The translations under genes were made by a program, and so were the position numbers. This document shows positions 36,501 to 43,800 of a stretch of 64,000 bases of DNA, piece by piece; within the stretch, counting starts at the first letter, position 1, and each line of letters begins with the position of its first letter. The notes beneath the pieces were generated by a model. The model made no database searches. It worked only from the letters and a program-made list of their open reading frames with translations, and was not told where the DNA came from. Origin of the DNA: Callaeas wilsoni (lineage: Eukaryota > Chordata > Aves > Passeriformes > Callaeidae); NCBI GenBank assembly GCA_013398955.1, contig VWPU01004476.1, forward strand, positions 275-64,274. Direction: 5' to 3'.

Positions 36501-38976
36501 TTTGCAGTGGAAAAGGCCACCTGAAAATTGAAGGTAACTTAGGTCGTGTGGCACACTCCTTCTGCCTCTGGGATTGCAGCTGTCTTCCTAGGACTCCCTC
36601 CCTCAGGAGCTGCTTTTAGAGCTCTTGGGCTTAGCTGGTGCCAGAGCTGCCTTGCACCTGTGTCCCAGCCCAGCCATTACTGACAACAAAGACAGAAAGA
36701 TCATCTTTCCTTCGAAGGAGATTTTAAAGTAAAATGAGTGGTTTTAGCTGTCAGAGGCAGATCCTACAGACCCACTCCCCTTGCACCTGTGTAGCTGCCG
36801 CTCACCTTCCTCTCTCTCCTCATCAAGCAGATGGAGGCAAAGGGGTTGCAATCCAGACAGGTGTGAGAAGAAGGCTTTGGGGAGGGTCCAGGACAGAGGT
36901 AACAACTTTAAATTGCCCTTTGGACAAAAACTCAGCTATTCTTTTTTTCTCCAGCCCCACCAAATGATCGAATGCTGCTGAAACATCCATTCTTCTCCAC
37001 AGCTGTGAGGACTTAAAGAGCACAGCTGTGTGCTTCAAACACTGCCAAGGCCATAGAAGGAACTTTCCATAAGAAAAGTCACCACAGTAGGGTCTCAGGT
37101 ACAGAGAGGAGGAATTTGTGACAGGAAGATGCCAATTCCAGGGCTGGTGGAGGTGAGATCTGGTTAGCAAATCCTGGTTAATGCATCTAGACAAAACTTC
37201 CCACTGCAGCACACTGTGGGAAAGGAAGGAACTGCTCATACACATATCACTCGTCAAACAAAGACCACCTCAAGCTGGACCACCAATGACCACTGAAGCA
37301 CCCTCATTTCTGGAGCCTTCTATCAGAGGACTGCACATGAGACCTGATCACTCTCAACAACAACCTGAAAGAAGGGTGTAGCCAGGTGAGAGGTGGTCTC
37401 CTCTCCCAGCTAACAAGTAATTTTTTTGATTTTTGGTTTTAAGGAGGTATATATCATTATCATTAGTAAAGCAACTATGCTTAAGAACAATATCTGCCAC
37501 AAAGATTTGCAAGTTCTAATTCAATCCATTTGTGTTAGTGGAAATATTTCCTATAACTTCAGTATGCCATGGGTGAGTTTCTTGTTATAATACTTGTCTG
37601 ACCAAGAGCATTGTGCTTCAGGCATCACTGCAACCACTAATCCTTATATGGCCTTCTAGCAAATGGATTTATCACACTAGAGCTGAGCTCCACAACTGAA
37701 ATTCTGTGTGGAGGGGTAGCTGGTAATTTAGGGTACAAATCAGCAGAAACAAACCTAGCAGCAGGTTTACCTCTCTAAAACAGCCTATGGTAGGTGGAAG
37801 CAAAATGCGGAGAAATGGATCCTACAGATGGACTGTCTGGGAGCTGGTGGTTGCCCTTGCACACATCTTTTTTTGCAGAATGAGGTCTCCTATAACCTAG
37901 AATTTACTGGCAGCTCACTATGGAAGTGTTTGCTGTGTTAGGCAGCTCTTAACACCCGCAGTGCCAAAATAAAGCCATTGTAGATGGGGAATATGCATTC
38001 TGCAGTGAAAAAAACCACTTATGTGTAGCTCACTCACTAGTTATTTAGGGCACTTAAAGATGAGAAAGCCCCACAGAGTTAGAGGAAGTTAATTCCTTTT
38101 TAATGAACTGCCAAAGTTGTCAGAAGCTCTGTGGCAAACACACTCAATAAAGAGAAAAAGCTCAGCAGATTGAAAAAGGTTAGTAGCTTTTCTACAGGAC
38201 TTTGGTTATTTTGCTCCAGCAGAAGTCATAAACATGCAAAAAAGTGTTCAGAAATAATTTTGATTGAGGATTTTAAGGATATTGCTAATCTCCTTCATAT
38301 TAAGACATCCCATAATTGGCTGTACCAATTAGCCAAGGTGAGTGGCTCAGATTTCTTCTACTGACATTTTTCTACTAACAAACAGAAAATGACGTGTCTG
38401 CTTTGTAGAGTATATTTGTCTAGAAATAGCAAGCTCAGTAGCAGGACCATAAGGTCCAAAAAGTAAATCCAATCCTAAAAATACCCCATCCTTCTCTTTA
38501 AACCAAAGATTATGGAATACCAGTGTAAAAGAGCAAGAACATTTATTCACCTTCAGGTGTGGCACCAAGACAGCACCATCCCACATCTGCATAGTCAGCA
38601 AAGGATCATTCCAGCCTGAATGAGCCAGCTTAGTATCACTTTTACCACTATTACTTAATCTTTAGTTTGTTCAATGAGAAGGACATTAAAGGTGCCAATT
38701 GAGCCAAATGTGTGTTTCGAGCATGCAAACATCTGCCTGCATCAGGTGGCTGGTGACTGTCAGTCATAACTGGTTCAGTGCAGTGAACTCCAGGTGAATG
38801 TTTTCCTTTTCTTAACACACAAGGTCTCTTCATGGTGCCAGATGTTGTCAAGGAACCCAAATGACATCCTTCTGAAGTATCTTCAGTCACCTGAGCTATA
38901 TGCATACACTCTTCTATCCAGTGGGAAATACATAACAAACAGAAGTTTGCAGCTGTATCCTCAGACTTTTATTTAA
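2421..38976 (+). CDS. Gene A: spliced protein-coding gene, product not recognised (5' end not found)
   Basis: This is a chain of about 21 candidate exons on the + strand: 2421-2461, 4851-4889, 7215-7297, 7918-7950, 9734-9778, 10867-10962, 11329-11348, 13740-13768, 14811-14839, 17712-17760, 20511-20687, 21498-21870, 22381-22506, 23026-23067, 23568-23689, 27157-27208, 28469-28512, 31902-32047, 34829-34976, 38223-38337 and 38824-38976. Each is bounded by AG and GT, and each junction keeps one open frame. The chain ends in TAA, with AATAAA at 39288-39293. Together they would encode roughly 500-550 residues of a soluble-looking protein with many short hydrophobic helices and no signal peptide or membrane segment. 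I recognise no domain and no family. Long exons and junctions between them are credible. The short exons were chosen partly because they fit, so some will be wrong, and 10867, 21498 and 22381 have weak donors. The start codon probably lies upstream of the window or in an exon I missed. Confidence 0.5.
4851..4889 (+). CDS. Gene A candidate exon (phase 2 in, 2 out)
   Basis: It has a strong acceptor (TTTCCTGCCTTCAG) and a donor ATAG|GTGAGA. The frame required by the previous exon reads [12 protein letters not shown]. The phase-0 frame would hit TAG exactly at the donor. Confidence 0.3.
   Translation: MFLCRKPVFAAK
7215..7297 (+). CDS. Gene A candidate exon (phase 2 in, 1 out)
   Basis: The acceptor is TTTCTCCATCCTGACCAG and the donor is TTCTG|GTGAGC. 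The open frame includes [17 protein letters not shown] longer reading frame (from 7036) covers this exon, so openness alone is not informative. A start at 7218 is equally possible, since both acceptors leave one leading base. Confidence 0.25.
7918..7950 (+). CDS. Gene A candidate 33-bp exon (phase 1 in, 1 out)
   Basis: A very pyrimidine-rich acceptor (CTTTTGATTTCTCTCTTAG) and the donor CAATG|GTGAGC enclose 33 bp. In the frame set by the preceding exon they read [10 protein letters not shown]. Splice sites are strong; coding evidence is slight. Confidence 0.25.
8251..8304. repeat. (TCAC)n tetranucleotide microsatellite
   Basis: About 13 tandem copies of the four-base unit TCAC/ACTC, uninterrupted until CTCGCTG. 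It gives two spurious overlapping reading frames of Ser-Leu-Thr-His repeats. Confidence 0.95.
8690..8830 (-). repeat. MIR-like ancient SINE fragment
   Basis: The stretch GAGGAAAACGAGGCTGAGAG, then a degraded TTGCCCAAGGTCACA-like block near 8730 and TAAGTGTCAG, follows the order of the MIR core read in reverse orientation. Divergence is high, as expected for an amniote-wide SINE. Confidence 0.6.
8885..8995 (-). repeat. Old CR1/L3-type LINE fragment, antisense
   Basis: The segment AGGATCTTGTCAAAAGCTTG with GAAATCCAAATAAAT after it matches, on the reverse strand, the reverse-transcriptase block that normally reads LDFxKAFDKVPH. It is short and degraded, with no open frame. Confidence 0.5.
9734..9778 (+). 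CDS. Gene A candidate exon (phase 1 in, 1 out)
   Basis: The acceptor ATGCTTTATTCAG and the donor GGAAAG|GTGAGA enclose 45 bp. The phase-compatible frame reads [14 protein letters not shown], a natural-looking amphipathic stretch. Confidence 0.35.
10152..10570 (+). repeat. CR1 LINE, 5'-truncated 3' end, with internal deletion
   Basis: It starts in the TGAATATTGTGCTCAGTGTTGGGCCCC block, continues through the recognisable 'aggacattgaggtgctggag' and 'gcaccaggggaggtttagattgga' blocks, and ends in the CR1 3' tail (AAAATGATTCTATTCCATCATTC). Compared with the usual CR1 order, roughly 130 bp are missing at about 10322-10335, where GAGAGACCTTATC joins directly to TCAAGTTGCACC. The last 60 bp before the tail are also shortened. 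The copy is not coding. Confidence 0.93.
10867..10962 (+). CDS. Gene A candidate exon (phase 1 in, 1 out)
   Basis: The acceptor TTTTGTTCCCCCAG is strong. The required frame contains [19 protein letters not shown], which looks like real protein. The donor (AAAAAA|GTCATA) is poor, and the frame meets TAA at about 10977, so the 3' boundary is the doubtful part. Confidence 0.35.
11165..11232. repeat. G/T-rich low-complexity tract
   Basis: Runs of GTT and GGTTT with very few A or C bases. Confidence 0.8.
11329..11348 (+). CDS. Gene A candidate 20-bp micro-exon (phase 1 in, 0 out)
   Basis: The acceptor GCTTCATTTCAG and the donor CAAAAG|GTAGGT are both good. It reads LRGLQK in the required frame. 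The length makes any coding claim speculative. Confidence 0.2.
13740..13768 (+). CDS. Gene A candidate 29-bp exon (phase 0 in, 2 out)
   Basis: The donor GCGCTG|GTAAGG is strong and the acceptor AATAGTTTTCAG is fair. It reads LEEAGDLTR and then two bases. Phase matches its neighbours. Confidence 0.25.
14099..14131. repeat. T-rich tract
   Basis: Two T homopolymers of about ten bases each, separated by CTTTC. Confidence 0.85.
14811..14839 (+). CDS. Gene A candidate 29-bp exon (phase 2 in, 1 out)
   Basis: The acceptor GGATTTCAG is weak; the donor AGAAG|GTAGGA is good. It reads LKNSTSIKE in the required frame and links 13740-13768 to 17712-17760 without a phase change. Confidence 0.25.
15531..15558. 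repeat. (TG)14 microsatellite
   Basis: Fourteen TG dinucleotides between GTATGTCTC and CTGGAGAGG. Confidence 0.95.
17002..17223 (-). other. Minus-strand open frame with a possible membrane segment
   Basis: The reverse strand here has a 73-codon open frame. It ends in a polar stretch ([17 protein letters not shown]), then a hydrophobic run ([19 protein letters not shown]), a short basic tail and a stop. That is the layout of a type I membrane protein C-terminus. No further minus-strand exon is evident at higher coordinates. It could be a lone exon, a decayed gene piece or chance. It lies in a gene A intron, on the opposite strand. Confidence 0.2.
17712..17760 (+). CDS. Gene A candidate exon (phase 1 in, 2 out)
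   Basis: The acceptor CTCCTTTCACCGTGGTCCACAG and the donor TTTCCAG|GTGAGA are both strong. The phase-compatible frame reads [14 protein letters not shown]; the other two frames contain stops. It joins 20511-20687 to read [13 protein letters not shown]. Confidence 0.4.
18221..18334. repeat. Perfect 57-bp tandem duplication
   Basis: Positions 18221-18277 and 18278-18334 are identical over all 57 bases, beginning TGCTCTTTATGAAAAACTGC. Identity of this kind implies a very recent duplication or, less likely, an assembly artefact. The unit is a multiple of three, so the long + strand frame across it stays open. Confidence 0.97.
20511..20687 (+). CDS. Gene A exon (phase 2 in, 2 out)
   Basis: This is a 177-bp exon with acceptor CTTCTGACTGCAG and donor CACAAAG|GTATCA. 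It reads [20 protein letters not shown], then a Pro/Ser-rich stretch, then [20 protein letters not shown]. Balanced composition and two Trp look like selected protein. It joins the next exon in phase. The family is unknown to me. Confidence 0.6.
21498..21870 (+). CDS. Gene A exon (phase 2 in, 0 out), 3' boundary uncertain
   Basis: After the pyrimidine-rich acceptor CTCCTTCTCCATCCTGAATAG, one leading base joins the preceding exon in phase. The frame stays open for about 470 bp. It includes [18 protein letters not shown] and [17 protein letters not shown], which look conserved in style. The donor is unclear: AAAG|GTTCCC at 21870 keeps phase with the next candidates but is weak, and CAG|GTTTCC at 21841 is an alternative that breaks phase. 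The region after about 21800 is less protein-like. Confidence 0.55.
22381..22506 (+). CDS. Gene A candidate exon (phase 0 in, 0 out)
   Basis: A very strong acceptor (ATTTTTATCCATTACTGCAG) precedes a frame reading [20 protein letters not shown] and then a serine-rich stretch. The proposed donor (AAAAAA|GTGGCT) is poor, and the frame stops at 22525. Confidence 0.35.
23026..23067 (+). CDS. Gene A candidate 42-bp exon (phase 0 in, 0 out)
   Basis: The acceptor TTCTTTCTATAGTCTTCCAG and the donor GTCAG|GTAAGA are among the best splice sites in the window. Only one frame is open: [14 protein letters not shown]. Confidence 0.4.
23568..23689 (+). CDS. Gene A candidate exon (phase 0 in, 2 out)
   Basis: The acceptor TTTGTTCCCAGCAG allows a start at 23565 or 23568. 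The frame reads [20 protein letters not shown] and ends at TTCAG|GTGCCT, a mediocre donor. Confidence 0.4.
24038..24118. repeat. TA-rich, ACTATA-type low-complexity stretch
   Basis: Irregular repeats of ACTATA/ACTATAC without a fixed period; AT-rich and non-coding. Confidence 0.6.
26368..26460 (-). repeat. MIR-like ancient SINE fragment
   Basis: TTTACAGATGGGGAAAATCT, then a degraded GGCACTAGAGGCATTAGAGG block and CAGCCACAGGG, resembles the MIR core in reverse orientation. It is weaker than the copy at 8690. Confidence 0.35.
27157..27208 (+). CDS. Gene A candidate exon (phase 2 in, 0 out)
   Basis: The acceptor CTTCTGGCCATTCTTCCCAG and the donor GATTTTG|GTAAGA are strong. The phase-compatible frame reads [18 protein letters not shown] second frame is also open (1 in, 2 out), so the phase assignment is not forced. 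Confidence 0.4.
28469..28512 (+). CDS. Gene A candidate exon (phase 0 in, 2 out)
   Basis: A good acceptor (TCTGGCTCATGTCAG) and a fair donor (GGGAG|GTGGAC) give [14 protein letters not shown] plus two bases. It was selected because it is the only 0-to-2 link I found before 31902, so treat it as a hypothesis. Confidence 0.22.
29305..29720 (+). repeat. Degraded CR1/L3-type LINE fragment, sense orientation
   Basis: GCTGGCAAAATTTGCAGAC at about 29351 corresponds to the reverse-transcriptase block usually read as (L)(A/S)KFADDTK. About 300 bp later, AAGCACAGAAAAGAGCAGCA matches the CR1 'gtgcagagaagagcaacaaa' block. The order and spacing fit an old, indel-rich copy with no open frame. Confidence 0.55.
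31491..31520. repeat. Poly-A tract
   Basis: Two A runs (18 and 10 bases) interrupted by CC. No element body that I recognise precedes it. Confidence 0.85.
31902..32047 (+). CDS. Gene A exon (phase 2 in, 1 out)
   Basis: This exon has acceptor AGTTTTCTCAG and a perfect donor GACTTTG|GTAAGA. It reads [11 protein letters not shown], then [19 protein letters not shown], then a hydrophobic [18 protein letters not shown]. The hydrophobic part is helix-like but too short and broken by Pro/Lys to be a clear membrane span. It is one of the most convincing exons in the window and joins 34829-34976 in phase. Confidence 0.6.
33463..33600. repeat. A/C-only low-complexity tract (CAAAC/CCAAA-type)
   Basis: About 135 bp almost entirely of A and C, with runs such as AAACCAAACC and only two or three G and one T. 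It produces an artefactual Phe/Trp/Gly-rich reading frame on the reverse strand. Confidence 0.9.
34829..34976 (+). CDS. Gene A exon (phase 1 in, 2 out)
   Basis: The acceptor TTGTTTTCCACAG is strong, and TATCCTTCAG at 34849 is an alternative with the same phase. The frame reads [20 protein letters not shown] and then [19 protein letters not shown]. The donor is CCAAA|GTAAAT. Without splicing, the frame would stop two bases after the donor. Confidence 0.55.
36324..36363 (+). other. Possible cryptic terminal exon with immediate polyadenylation signal
   Basis: A very strong acceptor (CATTTTCTCCCTCCAG) is followed within 35 bp by AATAAA (36358-36363). In the phase expected from 34829-34976 it would add about ten residues and stop. 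This is the configuration of an intronic polyadenylation site, but there is no transcript evidence. Confidence 0.2.
37309..37420 (+). repeat. Short CR1 LINE fragment
   Basis: TCTGGAGCC, then GAGACCTGATCACTCTC, CAACAACCTGAAAGAAGGGT, GTAGCCAGGTG and TGGTCTCCTCTCCCAG, in CR1 order, with both ends missing. It is moderately diverged. Confidence 0.85.
38223..38337 (+). CDS. Gene A exon (phase 2 in, 0 out)
   Basis: The acceptor TTATTTTGCTCCAGCAG allows starts at 38220 or 38223 in the same phase. The donor GCCAAG|GTGAGT is a perfect consensus. It reads [13 protein letters not shown], then [20 protein letters not shown], ending AK. Upstream sequence is also open, but intron-sized spacing argues that the exon starts here. 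Confidence 0.62.
38824..38976 (+). CDS. Gene A terminal exon with stop codon
   Basis: The acceptor TTTTCCTTTTCTTAACACACAAG opens a 50-codon frame reading [10 protein letters not shown], then [18 protein letters not shown], ending at TAA (38974-38976). Phase 0 fits the previous exon exactly. No good donor is present inside the exon, so it is read as the 3' coding end. Confidence 0.6.
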   Translation, partial: VSSWCQMLSRNPNDILLKYLQSPELYAYTLLSSGKYITNRSLQLYPQTFI

Positions 38977-39287
38977 CTGCAGGAGTGAGCAGCTTGTCTC
39001 CAGGTGTCTGATCTGCTGTTGGTATTGATTGATTTGCCTCTTACTGCTTCCTACAGTTTTATAAACATCTATTTCTCATTCATCCTTGCTGCTACTAAAA
39101 TTTTATAAAAGAGCAGAGAGACAGCCTTGGTGTTTCATGAGTGGTAGTCACCACACACGGAGTAGGAATTTGTCAGCCAGGTCCGAGATGTTAGTACAAC
39201 CCAGAGAGTGCCCACACGGAACACAAAGAGACAGTCAGTGTCAGCTGCGATAACTGAAATTCAGACTGAGGCTAATCTACTGTGGCT

Positions 39288-39293
39288 AATAAA
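39288..39293 (+). terminator. AATAAA polyadenylation signal candidate for gene A
   Basis: This canonical hexamer is 312 bp after the proposed stop codon and gives an ordinary 3' UTR length. AATAAA is frequent in AT-rich DNA, so position is the only support. Confidence 0.35.
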
Positions 39294-40582
39294 TATCCAC
39301 CTTTGTAACAGCGTCTTCCCGTCCTTGGAACGTATGAGCTCCACAGAAACAGGAGAGAAACTGGCCTCGGTTTCTTTCCACACACAGTTTTGAACAAAAA
39401 ACGATGTAGGTTTGTTCTGATGATATTTGTTAGGCAAAATTAGAAAGAAAAATTCAGAGATGTCATTTATCAAGCACAGGGGAGAAACTAGAAGGAACAG
39501 TAACAATAATCTGTCTTTCCTGCATCAACATTTGCATTTTTTCTCTCCAGCAGATTTTGACAGAAAACATGTTCATGTGATCTGGGAATGGTCAATTTTT
39601 TTTCCAAGCTGTGACTAAAGGTGAACCCAGCACCTTTCATGATAATTTTTTTTCTGTCTGGCCAACAGGAATTCTGATCAATCCATTCTGTGGTCAGGAA
39701 ATAATTAAATCCGGGATGTGCTATCAGGGATATACAAATTCTTATTTTCCTTCTAGATATTAAGAAGGGATTAACTAGGACTGTTTCAAAAGATATTACT
39801 TCTATGTTTACAGAGAAAAGAGTGTGATGGGTTTTAACCTTTCAGGGTGTTTTTTCCCTTTTTGCTCCTTATCTGCACTCAAAACCAATTATGAGATTAT
39901 CCAAGGGGGAAAACCTGAAACAACCACACAAACATCAAATGGTGGTGGTAAAAGGAACAAGAGATTAATAGGAGAGGCTCACCCCTGGTTTATGCCTTTA
40001 CAGTTTCCTCTAATGAGGTACAATGTTAGGTAACTGGTGTCATGTGTCATGTCATAATACATCATATCCATATCAGGGTCTGTCATGTCACACAGAGTAA
40101 TAGGAGATGACAGATTCAATGGGTCACCATCAGCCTAGAATTTGTTTTTTTCAAAATTTTCATGTACAAGTCTCTGTACACTTGTGCACACAAGTGTTAG
40201 CCACTGCTGACTAAGCTGTGGCCACACCACGCTGCCATACTTCAACATATGTGCCAGGGAAACCTGGTCAGGCACCCCACTGTTCATTGTCCTGCTGCTC
40301 CATGATGGTCTGCAGGGAGACAACACAAGTCCAGGGCTGAGCTATTTACCTCCCAGCATTCCCCCAGTTTCATCCCACTGTACATCTACCGTGAGACAGA
40401 CAATGCCATTTTCCAGGTGGCAGCATGGCAGAGACACCATTGGGTGTTGTGGTCCTCATGGTGATGAACACAGACAGGCATGGCTTAGCTTAACTTCCCC
40501 CAGGCTGCAATTTCATGGCTCAGGACACCTCTGGCAACTCCTGAAATCAAGCATATGTTCCTTTGGTATTTTTTTTTCTGAG
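39294..40582. other. Spacer between gene A end and gene B exons
   Basis: No exon that I can place. It holds an open segment after a strong acceptor at about 39551 that stops just before a donor, and TCATGT-type imperfect repeats at 40040-40090. Confidence 0.4.
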
Positions 40583-40890
40583 GAGCCCCAACTTCAGAAC
40601 CAAGCCAAGTTACTGCTCTCTTGGGGCAGGATGCTCTTGCTGACCTTCAGGGCCACAGTGTTTGAGCAACTGCCACAGGCTTCACTCCAAGTGCCAGACA
40701 CACGTGACCGTCCTTGCCTGGAGACTTGTCAAATCATCCCCAGCGTAGCTGTTACTTCAGCCCTTCAGAGAGAATTGGTTTGCTCTCTGGGTGGAAACCT
40801 CTCACAGAGTGTTTGGATAGAAGCAAGGAGTACCACTGATGCCTGGTGGACTGAAGGACAGATTAAGGAGTTTAATAATAACTCTGATGG
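40583..40890 (+). CDS. Gene B candidate exon (phase 0 in, 2 out)
   Basis: A T-rich tract ending CTGAG gives a usable but non-ideal acceptor. A later one at 40657 (TTGCTGACCTTCAG) is more typical but changes phase. The frame includes NQAKLLLSWGRMLLLTF and EGQIKEFNNNSD. The donor GATGG|GTAGCA is fair; CCTG|GTGGAC further upstream has the same phase. Confidence 0.4.
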
Positions 40891-43800
40891 GTAGCAAGAA
40901 GTAGCTGAAACCATTGCAATGGTTTTATTTGCTCTGCAGAGCTTTGGTAAGCTTAGGAGTGAGACTTTCTGTGTGTCCAAGAAGGAAGGCTGTAGAAAGT
41001 ACTGAGCAAAAAGAAAGGAGACTTCCACAAAAGGCTACTGTATGCTCAGAGCATACAGGTGGGGATGTGTTGTGCTGCTGTGATACAACTGAGGATGACT
41101 GAAAACTATGCACGTTCCTTTGGGTTTGGCCCTAATCCTAAATCTGTTCTATGTGCTCTTTTTATGTGAGTTTAGCAGTGCCCATATTGCAGTTCATGTA
41201 GGGATTTTTGTTTACTTTGTTACAGATTTTATTGCACTAAAAGCTGGTGTTTTAATGAACTGCTTATAAGGTGGAACCAAAATTGTAAAGATGTTTTAAA
41301 AGGTGTTTTAACTATAAACAAAACTAGATGTGTGTTGTGTAAATATGAGAAACAAGTAACAAGGCAAAGTTGGAAACTATCATATTTATACCAAAGATTT
41401 CATCATGAATGTTTTTATTTTGAGCTACACAATGTAGAAAAGCAAACACTTTCAAGGTTAAAATTATGTCTGTGCATGATGCTAAGGAATGTTCTCTGTT
41501 TCTTAGGGTTTGGGGCTAATGGGAGAAGGACATGTCTCTCTTAGTACAGTAAAATCCCTCTCAACCATACTCAGAATTGTGTATTTTATCTTTTTTATCT
41601 GTTTTTTGTTGCAGTGTGCAGCTAGCCAAAAACCTATTCCAGGTCACTGTGGCAAGAAAGGTTCATCCTAGTCTCCTGAGGCATCCAATATAGGTGATGG
41701 AGTGCAAGGAGTTTGTGACAAAGAACTTGACTGAACATGAAGAAGCAACGCAAGTTCTGTCTTAACAGAAATTATGGCATGGACAAGAGGGACATTGTCT
41801 TTTTCTTGTCATTTTTCCCCACCAGCATCTGCGGTGCAGAATGGTGGGTGCCAACGCTGATTTAACACCTGTCTCCACCTTCAGCCGGATGAAAGGGGAC
41901 TCAAGAGATGACTTGTCCAAGGAATTTGCCTGTGCATTCCAGGGGCTGCTCACACAAAGGTAGGAGAGGCGGCTGAACCACAGGGCAGGGTGCCTGGGAA
42001 GGATAACACTCCTGATGTCAGAGCCCCAGGTGCTGCAGCAAGCTTGGTTATTTGAGCATCTTTGCCTCAAACACTCCATTTGCAGCTCCTTTGCATCAAC
42101 ACCATGTGTGCAGTATGCTGAGGTAACACAGAAGAGCAGGATAGGTGATTGTGAACTCATTTAAAGTCCTTTAAAGCAGCTTTGGAAGAAAGAGGGGAAA
42201 TATTGCTTGAGAATAGTCAGACCTCATGTCTCATTACATCAAAGCTGAGGGAACTAGTGAAGCTGTGAGACACAGAAATTATTTCAGGGCTTTTATTTTT
42301 CTGTACCTATCAATACAACAAAAGTTCTTTCTTTTCAAGCTCCTAATTAATCTGTATGATGCCATTGTTTTTCCTAGGAGTGAAGTTGGCAAAAAATGTT
42401 TGAAAAACAGAACAAGAACTACGCAGTCCAAAAATTATCATCCAGTGGTGTTTAAGTGTGTATGGTTACTGACACTGCAAACTCAGCAATGGTATGATAA
42501 TTTAGAGAAGGAATAGATAGAGAATATGTACTCTCTGCATTTTGAACTACACATGTGGAAAGCAGAGCAGTAAGAAAGAGGCTAAATCAACATGGCAGCG
42601 TGCTGGTTGTTCCCTGGAATAAGGTGTTCCTGTCCCCTCCAGCTATAATGCATCAATATAATGCTATGAGATCAATAGCTCAGGCCTGTAACTGTAGATC
42701 TAGTTAAGGCAGTATTTGTATTAAACACTTCACTGTTATTAAAGTTTACTGTTGCTGCTCTAAACTCCGAGGCAAACTTCTGCAAGTCTGCTATTTATGT
42801 CAGCTGAACTCTCCATGACCTGTAGCCTAGTTAACTCCTTTTCATATTTCCCGTGTCACTGACAAAAAGCTTTCTTGTTCCATGGCATGAATAACCATTT
42901 TTGGTATGTATTTTCCCAGTTAATGTATTTACTTGCTACTTTAAGGAAAATCAAAAAGATTCCTCTTCTATTTGTTGTCATGGTACTATTGTGGTTTTCT
43001 TCCCTTGTGCTTATGAAATAGGAGACAGAAATCAGGGAACAGTTCAGGATTCTTGTAGTGAATAAATGGGGTATATATTCTGGTAAATAATCCTTTTGTC
43101 AAGTGAACTTGGTCATTTCTCAGCTGGTGTGACACTTGTATTGAAGCAAAGTCATGAGATTATGATAACTGCCTTGCTCATTAGCAGTGAACATTTGTAT
43201 TTAATAAACTGAGTGAGCTGAGTCTGTTTGCTCTATGTTCCTTCTATTTACAATTGATTTTTAATAGTCAACAAAATATATAATAGGACACAGTCACCTG
43301 TAAAGCTTGTGTTTATTTGGATTTCTGGTAATGTCTCTGTCCATGACTTCAGACTTTCATGGGGAATTTCTGGGTTCCTTTGAGCCATTAAGTTGGCTAG
43401 GTCAACAAAATCTTGGGATTACTGTTTTCAGTAACTGGTTACACAAAGGCTTTAGCAGCTCATAACATCTCATGAGAGTGTCCCTGGCACAATAAAGGAT
43501 GTGCTGACAGCATGTTAGGGTGCCATAAGTACTTAATGAAGCATTGCAGTACAGAGGTAGGAAGCTAGAGCTGGCTGTAGAAAGGAACCCCTTCAGACCA
43601 ATTCTGTGGAGAACACCTCATAATTCCAAAGGAACCATCACCACTGCATCCACTTCAGAGGCTCAGACCTCTGACATAAAAGATTTCCTGATCCTCAGCT
43701 GCCTCGACAGAGAAACTGTAATACTCAGGGTTTCATCTAGGGAACAAGACCTATTCATCTGTTGCAGCTTTTTGGAAGACATAGTACATGAAAAAGATCT

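Noticed and set aside
39552..39619. Open segment after acceptor TTTTTTCTCTCCAG reading DFDRKHVHVIWEWS
   Set aside because: It stops just before the only donor, so it could only be a terminal exon, and no upstream exon ends in the required phase.
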